IMG/VR virus record: IMGVR_UViG_3300010160_000007
Span: 1 to 41,972 of that record
Direction: 5' to 3' (one strand)
Length of the DNA: 41,972 bases
Source: a virus
Made by a program: the position numbers and the translations under genes. The notes beneath the pieces were generated by a model, which worked only from the letters and a program-made list of their open reading frames with translations, was not told where the DNA came from and searched no databases. Below, one piece after another: positions 6,982 through 13,327 of this stretch. The stretch's first letter is position 1, and each line of letters begins with the position of its first letter.

Positions 6982-7257
6982 ATGAAAAAACAAAATCAAT
7001 TGTTAGCTGCTATGGTGCATTGTGTAATGAAATACGCGCCGTACACAGAAATGGATGATATCAAAATCGCTGCCTACGTTTATTGTAATGATAACTACAA
7101 AGGGGAGTATTCCGATTATTATAAATTAATGTGTGAGATCGATTTAAGATATCATTGTACTGAAGATGAATTATTTGAATCATTCCCTAATGCATTACTT
7201 TCCTATGATATTTTATCCGTTCATTTTAATCTCACAGACAAATATGAAAACAAGTAA
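6982..7257 (+). CDS. Hypothetical protein, 91 aa
   Basis: No family is recognised; mainly helical with several Tyr and Asp and cysteines near residues 12, 35, 49 and 56. I use ATG 6982 (MKKQNQLLAA), one base after the previous stop, rather than the in-frame ATG at 6931 within the preceding gene. This gene lacks the CACATATG box and is instead closely coupled to its upstream neighbour. Confidence 0.6.
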   Translation: MKKQNQLLAAMVHCVMKYAPYTEMDDIKIAAYVYCNDNYKGEYSDYYKLMCEIDLRYHCTEDELFESFPNALLSYDILSVHFNLTDKYENK

Positions 7258-7498
7258 ACCTATAGTTAAACATTACGGATGGGGATCATATAGTAAACGA
7301 TTCACCATTCCACGTGGGCATAAAATCGTTTGCGCTGATAATTTACCACAGAATGAAATAGATCATTGTGGTAAAATCATCCCAATCGGGAAACGTTATT
7401 GGCTGCTCAACATCCCTAAATCCGAAAGGCATAATGAAGATCTAAAATCCTGGCACAGAAATTATGGGATCTTAATTTATGAATCCGATTTAATTTAA
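7244..7498 (+). CDS. Hypothetical protein, 84 aa
   Basis: No family is recognised. It is basic and aromatic, with KHYGWGSYSKRFTIPRGHKI at residues 9-28. The ATG at 7244 overlaps the end of the previous gene by 14 bp, so the two genes are translationally coupled. An upstream in-frame ATG at 7166 lies well inside the preceding gene and is unlikely. Confidence 0.6.
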   Translation: MKTSKPIVKHYGWGSYSKRFTIPRGHKIVCADNLPQNEIDHCGKIIPIGKRYWLLNIPKSERHNEDLKSWHRNYGILIYESDLI

Positions 7499-7514
7499 CC
7501 CACACCACACACAT

Positions 7515-7664
7515 ATGTTTTATAAATCACAAAAACAAAATGATGGCACATATAATATTTTACGTTCCACATTCGGATTAAATTGGGAAATTGTATTAAT
7601 TGGAATTCGTGGATGTAACGTAAACAGAATGATCAACAAATTATATTATAATGATAATTTATGA
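7515..7664 (+). CDS. Hypothetical small protein, 49 aa
   Basis: This short frame (MFYKSQKQNDGTYNILRS at the start, ending YYNDNL) sits directly behind the strongest copy of the leader, ACCCACACCACACACATATG. The leader and normal spacing argue that it is a real gene. Its stop overlaps the start of an 18-codon frame as ATGA. Function unknown. Confidence 0.55.
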   Translation: MFYKSQKQNDGTYNILRSTFGLNWEIVLIGIRGCNVNRMINKLYYNDNL

Positions 7665-7717
7665 TCTATTTTATATTATTCGTGCTAACCATTTTGTGGT
7701 TTGCATTTGAAAAATAA
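7661..7717 (+). CDS. Possible 18-aa single-span membrane peptide
   Basis: An 18-codon frame encodes MIYFILFVLTILWFAFEK, almost entirely a hydrophobic helix with a charged C-terminal end. It begins in an ATGA overlap with the stop of the 49-aa gene and ends 5 bp before a strong terminator. Coupling and position make translation credible, but a frame this short may arise by chance. Confidence 0.35.
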   Translation: MIYFILFVLTILWFAFEK

Positions 7718-7722
7718 TTAAT

Positions 7723-7745
7723 GGGGATTCACATCCCCTTTTTTA
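7723..7745 (+). terminator. Rho-independent terminator
   Basis: GGGGAT (7723-7728) and ATCCCC (7733-7738) form a 6-bp stem with a TCAC loop, followed by TTTTTTATTT. It closes the first half of the small-gene island. Confidence 0.8.
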
Positions 7746-7753
7746 TTTATGTG

Positions 7754-7819
7754 TACGTGGGTAGGTAGGTAGGTAGGTACGTGGGTAGGTAGGTAGGTAG
7801 GTAGGTATGCACGTGCATA
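7754..7819 (+). repeat. GGTA tandem array 2 ending in a 14-bp palindrome
   Basis: Two blocks begin TACGTGG and continue as (GTAG)n: 7754-7777 and 7778-7805, the second one tetranucleotide longer. The array ends in the perfect palindrome TATGCACGTGCATA (7806-7819). The 290-bp gene-free stretch 7718-8007 also holds a terminator at 7723-7745 and four AGCTG-containing repeats between 7823 and about 7895. A TAAATAGTTAACTAA element precedes the next gene. No tRNA or reading frame is seen. Confidence 0.85.
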
Positions 7820-8007
7820 TGTTAAGCTGCTATAAGCTGTGGCTGCACAAAGCTGTGATCCAAAATTTTAAAAATAAAAATCCTGGCGCACCAGCTGCGG
7901 CTAAAAAAATTGTGCAAAAAACCTGGCACCATTTACCCCTAAAAATTGATCTTGTAACGTGGTAAATAGTTAACTAATCTAATGGACGTACCAAATACAC
8001 CACACAT

Positions 8008-8427
8008 ATGAAATACAAACCTACAGACATTAAACTATTAACAATGATTGATCGGGTAAAATATTACCTGCAAAAAAATCACAATTATAATTCCGTTTCC
8101 GTTTTTATGGATTCAATTGATAATTGTTCAAACGATGATGACGTGAAATATATTATTATTGAAACTACGATGACATTATTTGGACAAGATGTTTTAGGGG
8201 ATGATTATAATTCCCCCGACAGATTAATTCCTTCCATTGATGAATTAGATTTAGAATATCAAAAATGCATTGATGAAAATTGGGAAGATCGATTGATGAC
8301 TCTCTACGTTTTAGAAATGCATTCCAATGACACAAACGAAACAATGTATAATTATTTCGTTGGTGCCTTCCCATTCATTATGATGAATGACAAATCCAAA
8401 TTTTCATCCATTAGCGATTCGGAATAA
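8008..8427 (+). CDS. Hypothetical acidic protein, 139 aa
   Basis: No family is recognised. It is helical, acidic and Asp/Asn-rich, without cysteine clusters or membrane segments. It is the first gene after the second GGTA array, behind the start box ACACCACACATATG. A TAAATAGTTAAC stretch about 40 bp upstream may belong to a promoter. Confidence 0.65.
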   Translation: MKYKPTDIKLLTMIDRVKYYLQKNHNYNSVSVFMDSIDNCSNDDDVKYIIIETTMTLFGQDVLGDDYNSPDRLIPSIDELDLEYQKCIDENWEDRLMTLYVLEMHSNDTNETMYNYFVGAFPFIMMNDKSKFSSISDSE

Positions 8428-8429
8428 TT

Positions 8430-8449
8430 TTTTTTAGGATCACAAAAAT
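8430..8449 (+). repeat. 20-bp dispersed repeat, copy 1
   Basis: TTTTTTAGGATCACAAAAAT precedes the gene at 8463. It recurs at 9605-9624 with one difference, where no gene follows. Confidence 0.75.
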
Positions 8450-8462
8450 TTCCCTCACACAT

Positions 8463-8759
8463 ATGAACACCAAAAAACCACAAACCATAAAACGTAAACA
8501 GACCTATGTAATCGCCAAAGAAATTTGCGAATTACTAAAAACAGATTCCGCAAACGGATATGACCCTCACGCTATCGGAACAGAGATTGGAAAATTTCTA
8601 ATTAAGAAATTTGAAAATGAGGAATTCAATTTCGGTTATGACCCAAACCTTGCCAGCGAATGCGTTCAAATTATTTTAAGGGTCGCATTGGACAAAATTG
8701 AAAACCATTCCCCTTCAAATATTTTGCCACCATTGAATCCCGAAAATAGAAAAAAATAA
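8463..8759 (+). CDS. Hypothetical protein, 98 aa
   Basis: No family is recognised. It has a basic N-terminus (KKPQTIKRKQTYVIAKEICE) and helical middle, and a proline-containing basic tail. The 'xxYxIAKEI' phrase is also found in the 176-aa island protein (GYLIAKEIVKAL), hinting at distant kinship or a shared motif. It begins behind CTCACACATATG. Confidence 0.62.
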   Translation: MNTKKPQTIKRKQTYVIAKEICELLKTDSANGYDPHAIGTEIGKFLIKKFENEEFNFGYDPNLASECVQIILRVALDKIENHSPSNILPPLNPENRKK

Positions 8760-8809
8760 GATCAAATTTCAGCGCACACATCACAGAAAAAAATTTCCAC
8801 ACCACACAT

Positions 8810-9040
8810 ATGAAAAAAATAACAGACCAACAAATCCAAGAGATTACAGAAAATCTCTTAAACGAAATCGTGATCAAAATTCAAGAGACCCAAGACCCGA
8901 AAGGGGAATATGCATTGGGAGATATATGGGGTCTCTATTGTTCCCACGATTGGGACGAATTAATCGCCCACGTTTCCGAATATATGATCACAAAAAAATC
9001 CGAAATAGATTTATCCTATTTCAAAAATCCAAGATCCTAA
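8810..9040 (+). CDS. Hypothetical protein, 76 aa
   Basis: No family is recognised. The N-terminal half is an amphipathic helix (DQQIQEITENLLNEIVIKIQ). The rest is aromatic and charged, with LYCSHDWDELIAHV near residues 43-56. The start box is CACACCACACATATG. There is a 50-bp gap before it that contains no other frame. Confidence 0.62.
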   Translation: MKKITDQQIQEITENLLNEIVIKIQETQDPKGEYALGDIWGLYCSHDWDELIAHVSEYMITKKSEIDLSYFKNPRS

Positions 9041-9069
9041 ATTTTTTTCCACCATTTCGCCGCACACAT

Positions 9070-9165
9070 ATGAAAACAAAAATAATATTAGAATCGTTGG
9101 CAATTACTTGCCTCATTATTTCCCTCTCTCTTTTCTTAAGGGTCATTAAGGCATTCATTTCTTAA
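9070..9165 (+). CDS. Single-span membrane peptide, 31 aa
   Basis: The frame begins MKTKIILESLAIT and continues as a hydrophobic helix ending RVIKAFIS, giving one transmembrane span with a positively charged N-terminus. It stands behind the start box CGCACACATATG, which strongly favours translation. Candidate roles are membrane perturbation, superinfection exclusion or a lysis accessory; none can be chosen from sequence. Confidence 0.5.
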   Translation: MKTKIILESLAITCLIISLSLFLRVIKAFIS

Positions 9166-9198
9166 CCCACACAATAAACCACATAATAATAAAAACCT

Positions 9199-9516
9199 AT
9201 GATCATAGAAATAAACATCCACCAATTCAAAAAATGGATAAATGAATCAGACGATTACAAAAAATGGTCAGATGAATCGTTAGACATTCTTTGGGAATGG
9301 TATGAGGAACAAGAGGCGGAAAATGGCACACCAATGAAATTTGATTTTGTCCTAATCAGATCTTGTTGGGCGGAATATGATTCCATCAAGGAATTACGTG
9401 ATGACTACGAACAATGCGTTGAAACCACCGATGAGGAATTCTTACAATGGATGGAAGACCACACCACCATTTTCAAATTATCATTTGGCAGGTTTTTAAT
9501 TTGGTCAGACTTCTAA
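9199..9516 (+). CDS. Hypothetical acidic protein, 105 aa
   Basis: No family is recognised. The protein is rich in Trp and acidic residues (KKWSDESLDILWEWYEEQEA at about 20-39; WMEDHTTIFKL near 89-99). Its high negative charge and aromatic content resemble small phage inhibitors, but this is not specific. It is the last island gene, followed by a terminator at 9542. Its upstream sequence keeps ACCCACACA but lacks the final CACATATG. Confidence 0.65.
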   Translation: MIIEINIHQFKKWINESDDYKKWSDESLDILWEWYEEQEAENGTPMKFDFVLIRSCWAEYDSIKELRDDYEQCVETTDEEFLQWMEDHTTIFKLSFGRFLIWSDF

Positions 9517-9541
9517 AATAGTTAACAGATCAAACCTTAAG

Positions 9542-9570
9542 GGAATCATTTAAACGTGATTCCTTTTTTT
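9542..9570 (+). terminator. Rho-independent terminator at end of small-gene island
   Basis: GGAATCA (9542-9548) and TGATTCC (9557-9563) form a 7-bp stem with an 8-base loop, followed by seven T residues. Confidence 0.8.
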
Positions 9571-9604
9571 GTGCCTATTCATTTGGAATCATTGGATGGG
9601 ATTA

Positions 9605-9624
9605 TTTTTTAGGATCATAAAAAT
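9605..9624 (+). repeat. 20-bp dispersed repeat, copy 2
   Basis: Matches 8430-8449 at 19 of 20 positions. At the first copy a gene follows 14 bp later; here no frame follows, so this may be the remnant leader of a lost island gene. Confidence 0.7.
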
Positions 9625-9719
9625 CCCGTTTCCGATTCCGCATTCTTTCCATAAAAATTTAATTTGTGTGAGTGCAGCTAAAGCGCACGAATGATGTAAT
9701 TGTTTTTTAAATACATTTT

Positions 9720-9763
9720 TTGTATCCATATTATAATTACGTTGTATCCATTTTCTAATTACA
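9720..9763 (+). repeat. Tandem 22-bp repeat (two units)
   Basis: Two adjacent 22-bp units both begin TTGTATCCAT and share TAATTAC near the end (9720-9741 and 9742-9763; 19 of 22 identical). The 22-bp phasing, two helical turns, would suit cooperative protein binding. An ATACA-TTTTT-TGTAT inverted repeat overlaps the left edge. Confidence 0.7.
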
Positions 9764-9897
9764 AATTATCCAGGAACAACGTCATTATAAATTTCTATAA
9801 TAATTATAACGATCATAGGAATCTTGACCTATTATAATTTTGCAACGTATTTATAATTACACAGATACAGAAAATAAATATGCACCACGTGCAGCCA

Positions 9898-9911
9898 GGG
9901 GGGGGGTGGGG
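9898..9911 (+). other. G9-T-G4 run
   Basis: Nine G residues, one T and four G residues stand alone in AT-rich sequence, followed by a run of A then T. It could be part of a terminase recognition or cohesive-end site, or simply a slippage-prone homopolymer that also makes the assembly uncertain here. Confidence 0.6.
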
Positions 9912-10098
9912 TCTGAAAATTTTTTCCCTGCGGCAAGCGGATTAGGTCATACAGATTTTTTTGCTAAAAAGACCATAACCCTATGGCAATTGAGTACTTA
10001 CGAGATCCAGGTCGTGTATTAGAATGCTAATAATGGTCATTAGATAAACTAATAGGTCTATGGGAAATGTGTTATTGATTTGACAGACCGACAAAAAT

Positions 10099-10143
10099 CC
10101 CCCTTTGAATCCCCCTATCCCCCCTTTAGTCCCCCGATGGGGG
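10099..10143 (-). other. Four C tracts: minus-strand G-quadruplex motif plus GC hairpin
   Basis: C tracts of 5, 5, 6 and 5 at 10099, 10111, 10119 and 10131 give, on the minus strand, four G runs with loops of 6, 3 and 7 bases. This is a canonical quadruplex-capable pattern. The last tract also pairs with GGGGG (10139-10143) over a GAT loop. It lies about 90 bp upstream of the virion operon. Confidence 0.75.
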
Positions 10144-10192
10144 AAAGGGTTAGGAATGAACGACTGTGAATGGATAACACTTGGGGGAAGAG

Positions 10193-10220
10193 TTGACGAA
10201 GTTACATTAATCTGTATTTA
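10193..10220 (+). promoter_or_regulatory. Sigma-70-like promoter for the virion operon
   Basis: TTGACG (10193-10198), a 16-bp spacer and TATTTA (10215-10220) end 9 bp before the ATG at 10230. The transcript would have a leader of only a few bases. The same TATTTA element precedes the gene at 2559. Confidence 0.5.
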
Positions 10221-10229
10221 AGGTTAATT

Positions 10230-10667
10230 ATGGAAGAATGGAAAGAATCAGATATATGCCGATTACTTGGGTTAAGCCGATCCGAACTTAAGGGATATCG
10301 GGAGCAAGCTGAGGAAGGGAAGCATTGGCGCAGGAAGCCAGGCAACAACTTGAAGTTTATGTGGCCGATTATGTGGAATGCTGAAGGGGTTAAGTTTATT
10401 AAGGTAAAGGCAGGTATTGAGGATTCTTTGGTTGAGGAGTTGAAGGAGCAGGTTAGCCAATCCAGAGAGATATTTGGCATTGTTAAGATGAAGTTTAAAA
10501 ACAACCATATTATCCTTTGCAGCATTCAATATGACAAAGTAAACAAGGATGTTAACGTGCTTGTGCGTGATAGTAAGAATTTTGTGGTGGGTATGAAAGT
10601 TCCATTGCGATCTGATGGGGAGCGTTATGTTGCGGCTAAACATCCACGATTTGGGGGTAAATGGTAA
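10230..10667 (+). CDS. HTH-containing phage protein, possible small terminase-type DNA binder
   Basis: The 145-residue protein starts with an HTH-like segment (ICRLLGLSRSELKGYREQAE, residues 9-28). A basic patch and WNAEGV phrase resembling a winged helix follow. The C-terminal part reads DVNVLVRDSKNFVVGMKVPL and ends AKHPRFGGKW. As first gene of the packaging/virion operon it could be the small terminase or a late regulator. I do not recognise a named family with confidence. Confidence 0.7.
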   Translation: MEEWKESDICRLLGLSRSELKGYREQAEEGKHWRRKPGNNLKFMWPIMWNAEGVKFIKVKAGIEDSLVEELKEQVSQSREIFGIVKMKFKNNHIILCSIQYDKVNKDVNVLVRDSKNFVVGMKVPLRSDGERYVAAKHPRFGGKW

Positions 10668-10963
10668 TGAAAAAGCGTAGAAAACCCAGTCGTAAGCGTA
10701 GTAAACAGAACAATATGGGTAAGTATGTGGTTACCCATTCTGACGAGCAGCTTGAGGGTGCTTTGATGGAATGCCTACAGAAACTTAAGAATTATAGCAT
10801 CGAGGGGGCTATTATACTGCGATCCGATGACGAGAAGTGGAAGGTTTTAGCGTTTGGCTATACAAAAACCCGAAACTTTGAGGCGGTTCTCGGTGATTCA
10901 CTCATTGCAGGGGTCGAGGCGCTGGAAGCAGGAAGTGATAATATTACCACTTGGGACGCTTGA
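10667..10963 (+). CDS. Hypothetical basic-N-terminus protein, 98 aa
   Basis: The ATG at 10667 overlaps the previous stop as TAATG. The N-terminus is highly basic (KKRRKPSRKRSKQ). The remainder is a probable alpha/beta domain (IEGAIILRSDDEKWKVLAFG) of a sort found in small phage proteins of unknown function. Basic tail plus small fold suggests nucleic-acid contact. Confidence 0.65.
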   Translation: MKKRRKPSRKRSKQNNMGKYVVTHSDEQLEGALMECLQKLKNYSIEGAIILRSDDEKWKVLAFGYTKTRNFEAVLGDSLIAGVEALEAGSDNITTWDA

Positions 10964-10993
10964 CTAAAAACTTTAACAAATAACATCAACGAT

Positions 10994-11149
10994 ATGAAAT
11001 GTAAAAAATGCGGAATGGAAACTAAAGGGTCTGAATCCAAGAAAAAGGATTCTGGCGAAGATCGTATGCATACGATGGAGAAGGCAATGCACGGCAAGAA
11101 TGTCGGCAAGGGTTATAAGGGTTACGGCAGCACAAAAGGAATGAAATAG
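10994..11149 (+). CDS. Small zinc-knuckle basic protein, 51 aa
   Basis: The frame begins MKCKKCGMETKG, a CxxC pair, and ends in a Gly/Lys-rich tail (GKGYKGYGSTKGMK). It fills the gap between neighbours exactly, one base before the next ATG. TTGACT at 10960-10965 lies upstream. Zinc binding with only one CxxC would need dimerisation. Function unknown. Confidence 0.5.
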   Translation: MKCKKCGMETKGSESKKKDSGEDRMHTMEKAMHGKNVGKGYKGYGSTKGMK

Positions 11150-11150
11150 T

Positions 11151-11249
11151 ATGATGTTTGGAGATCCAGAAAACGATGAAGACGATCTGGATGATTTCGA
11201 CACATCAGATGTTGCGGCTATGATAAATTTTAAGAACCCCAAGAAATAA
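11151..11249 (+). CDS. Small acidic protein, 32 aa
   Basis: The frame starts MMFGDPENDEDDLDDFDTSD and ends FKNPKK. It lies one base after the previous stop and one base before the next ATG, so it is tightly packed in the operon. Its acidity mirrors the basic proteins either side and hints at a partner or chaperone role, which is only a guess. Confidence 0.45.
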   Translation: MMFGDPENDEDDLDDFDTSDVAAMINFKNPKK

Positions 11250-11250
11250 T

Positions 11251-11496
11251 ATGGCTAACTACAAGGGTCGTAATGTCTCATTGAATAAACCTTTCAGAAC
11301 ACCTGGTGCTTCTAAGAAATCTGCCGTTTATGTAAAGGGTGCAAATGGCAAAGCAAAGATTGTTCGTTTCGGTGACCCTAATATGTCGATCAAGAAAAAC
11401 ATTCCTGCTAGACGCAAATCATTCAGAGCAAGACATAATTGTGCAAACCCCGGCCCTAAAACAAAAGCCAGGTACTGGAGTTGCAAAGCTTGGTGA
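11251..11496 (+). CDS. Conserved small basic phage protein upstream of terminase, 81 aa
   Basis: The protein has a distinctive pattern: NKPFRTPGASKKSAVYVK (12-29), KIVRFGDPNMSIKKNIPARR (36-55) and a C-terminal RHNC...KARYWSC with two cysteines. I recall this pattern from other tailed-phage morphogenesis clusters, as a conserved protein of unknown role. No database check was possible. Its stop overlaps the likely GTG start of the large terminase. Confidence 0.7.
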   Translation: MANYKGRNVSLNKPFRTPGASKKSAVYVKGANGKAKIVRFGDPNMSIKKNIPARRKSFRARHNCANPGPKTKARYWSCKAW

Positions 11497-13103
11497 AGTT
11501 AACACCGCATCCTGTAATTAAACTCCCTAACAATGAGGAGTTGAAACAACTTGCCCAGAAATTGGGATCGGACGAACTTGCACGAATCCTACGGATTCGT
11601 GAAGAGAAGATACTTGCTGAGAAAACTGACCCCTATCGACACGGCTACGAGCCATTTCATTGGATGGCTGCGGATGAGTTGCTCAAGGGTCACCAAGAAT
11701 TATGTGTATTAGGGGGTAATCGTGCAGGAAAAACGGAATGGGCTGCTAAACGTATTGTATCTACGATGATAAATGTACCAAATGCAAGGGTCTGGTGCTT
11801 GCACACGACATCTCCGTCATCAATCCAGATGCAACAGAACGTAATTTGGAAATATATACCAGCAGAATACAAAACTTTGAAGAAAGGTAAGGTTACCAAT
11901 GTGCAGTATTCGCAAAAGAATGGTTTTTCGGATGGCACTTTTATCTTTCCGAATGGTAGCCAATGTTATTTTATGAATTACGCGCAAGAAAAGCGTGTTA
12001 TCGAGGGTGGCGAGTGCGATGTTATCTGGTGTGACGAATTAGTTCCGCTTGATTGGATCGAAACATTGCGATATCGTGTAGTTACAAGACGAGGAAAGTT
12101 GATTGTTACCTTTACACCGATTTCTGGGTACACAAATGTCGTTAAGGAGTATATTTCTGGGTGCAAGGTACTCGAAAGTAAGCAAGCAACCATTTTAGAT
12201 CAGAAAATACAACATACACCTGGCATTCCACCTGGTCATATGCCTTACAGGGCAAAAAGTCGTGGTAAGGATGCTGGAGTCATCTGGTTTCACTCTCAGT
12301 TCAATCCCTACAACCCCTTTGATGAGCTTTGCCGCACCCTAGAAGGCAAGACAACGTACGAGAAGAAGATTCGTGCTTACGGATGGGCAGACGGCCTTGC
12401 AGGGGCGCAGTTCCCACGCTTTGGAGATTTAAACGAGATAGACCACGACAAGATCCCAGAGGTTGGAACAAATTATATGGTTGTTGACCCTGCTGGAGCA
12501 AGAAACTGGTTTATGCTTTGGTTACGAGCCGTAGGGAACGGAGATAAGACTCAATGGTTCATTTATCGTGAATGGCCCGATGCTACATTTGGTGAATGGG
12601 CGCTACCAGACTCAAAACTAGACGGCAAAGCCGGCCCAGCACAACGAGCAGGTGGTGGAAGGGGCATAAACGAGTACAAGGAACTAATTCGTGAACTTGA
12701 GGGGGCTGAAGTGATTGAGGAACGATTTATCGACCCAAGAGCAGGAGCAACCCAAGCTGCAAGCAAGGAAGGTGGCACATCCCTTATTGAACTTTTAGAT
12801 TCTGATCCAGACCCGATGTATTTCCAACAAGCCGCCGGCCTAAGAATCGAGGATGGAGTAACTTTGATAAATGACGCTCTGGCTCACAATCCTGGAGAAC
12901 CATTGTCCTCAATCAATCAGCCGAAACTATATATCAGCAAGAGATGTGAGAATCTAATATACTCATTGCGTGAATGGACTGGAGCAGATGGTGACAAGGG
13001 TGCTTCCAAAGATCCAATTGACTGCTTACGTTATTTAGCCGTAATGCAACCCGAACAATACGATGAAGAGTCATTTAAATGCAAGGGTGGGGGTTCTTAC
13101 TAA
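11493..13103 (+). CDS. terL: Terminase large subunit
   Basis: The motor ATPase and nuclease that packages DNA into proheads. Counting from the TTG at 11481, Walker A is GGNRAGKT (78-85), Walker B VIWCDE (181-186), and the RuvC-like nuclease begins MVVDPAG (D336). Later acidic positions follow in ERFIDPRAG and KDPIDCLRYL. There is no ATG start. TTG 11481, TTG 11490 and GTG 11493 are possible. I chose GTG 11493 because it forms a GTGA overlap with the upstream stop, matching the ATGA/TAATG coupling used elsewhere here. About 536 residues is normal for the family. Confidence 0.93.
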   Translation: MKLTPHPVIKLPNNEELKQLAQKLGSDELARILRIREEKILAEKTDPYRHGYEPFHWMAADELLKGHQELCVLGGNRAGKTEWAAKRIVSTMINVPNARVWCLHTTSPSSIQMQQNVIWKYIPAEYKTLKKGKVTNVQYSQKNGFSDGTFIFPNGSQCYFMNYAQEKRVIEGGECDVIWCDELVPLDWIETLRYRVVTRRGKLIVTFTPISGYTNVVKEYISGCKVLESKQATILDQKIQHTPGIPPGHMPYRAKSRGKDAGVIWFHSQFNPYNPFDELCRTLEGKTTYEKKIRAYGWADGLAGAQFPRFGDLNEIDHDKIPEVGTNYMVVDPAGARNWFMLWLRAVGNGDKTQWFIYREWPDATFGEWALPDSKLDGKAGPAQRAGGGRGINEYKELIRELEGAEVIEERFIDPRAGATQAASKEGGTSLIELLDSDPDPMYFQQAAGLRIEDGVTLINDALAHNPGEPLSSINQPKLYISKRCENLIYSLREWTGADGDKGASKDPIDCLRYLAVMQPEQYDEESFKCKGGGSY

Positions 13104-13327
13104 TGCGAAATCCAGATGATTATCCAATGCTCCTTTCCAGGGGTGCTGCAGAACAATTAACAGGAATAGATGTTCGTGAATTGGACAAATTAAGAAAATT
13201 AGGCATTTTGCGGTGTTACACAACTTTAGGGGGTCAACACAGATTCCACAAAACCTCACTTTTAACATATATCGACAATAAATCAACAAAACAATGTCCA
13301 CTCCAGACTCTCGAAAAGACGAATTAA
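13103..13327 (+). CDS. MerR/excisionase-like HTH protein, 74 aa
   Basis: The start ATG overlaps the terminase stop as TAATG. The sequence LLSRGAAEQLTGIDVRELDK followed by LRKLGIL and GGQHRFHKTSLLTYI is a compact winged-helix typical of MerR/Xis DNA-binding domains (TPGGQHR-like wing). It overlaps the portal start by 34 bp. Without an integrase it is more likely a transcription regulator or packaging-related DNA binder than an excisionase. Confidence 0.75.
   Translation: MRNPDDYPMLLSRGAAEQLTGIDVRELDKLRKLGILRCYTTLGGQHRFHKTSLLTYIDNKSTKQCPLQTLEKTN

Larger units (their letters stand above)
9571..10192. other. Gene-free region between early island and virion genes
   Basis: No convincing coding frame is present. 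In order it holds a 20-bp dispersed repeat (9605-9624), a tandem 22-bp repeat (9720-9763) and several copies of TATAATTAC-like sequence with a TATAAT at 9833-9838. A G9TG4 run (9898-9911) and a set of C5-6 tracts with a hairpin (10099-10143) follow. A 60-codon frame at 9840-10022 crosses the G run and looks spurious. The density of special structures suggests regulatory, packaging or replication signals. Confidence 0.6.

Noticed and set aside
7718-8007. tRNA or structured RNA gene in the gene-free stretch
   Set aside because: No cloverleaf, TTC-arm or CCA-like end could be built. The order seen is explained by a terminator and repeats.
9720-9763. Tandem 22-bp repeat as a CRISPR array
   Set aside because: There are only two units with no spacers between them and no cas gene in the window.
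9840-10022. 60-codon plus-strand frame
   Set aside because: It crosses the G9 run, giving an improbable Gly-rich turn, and has no leader box or neighbour coupling. It is more likely chance in the control region.
13103-13327. MerR-like protein as an excisionase proving a temperate phage
   Set aside because: No integrase, attachment site or repressor-type gene could be found, so the HTH alone does not support lysogeny.
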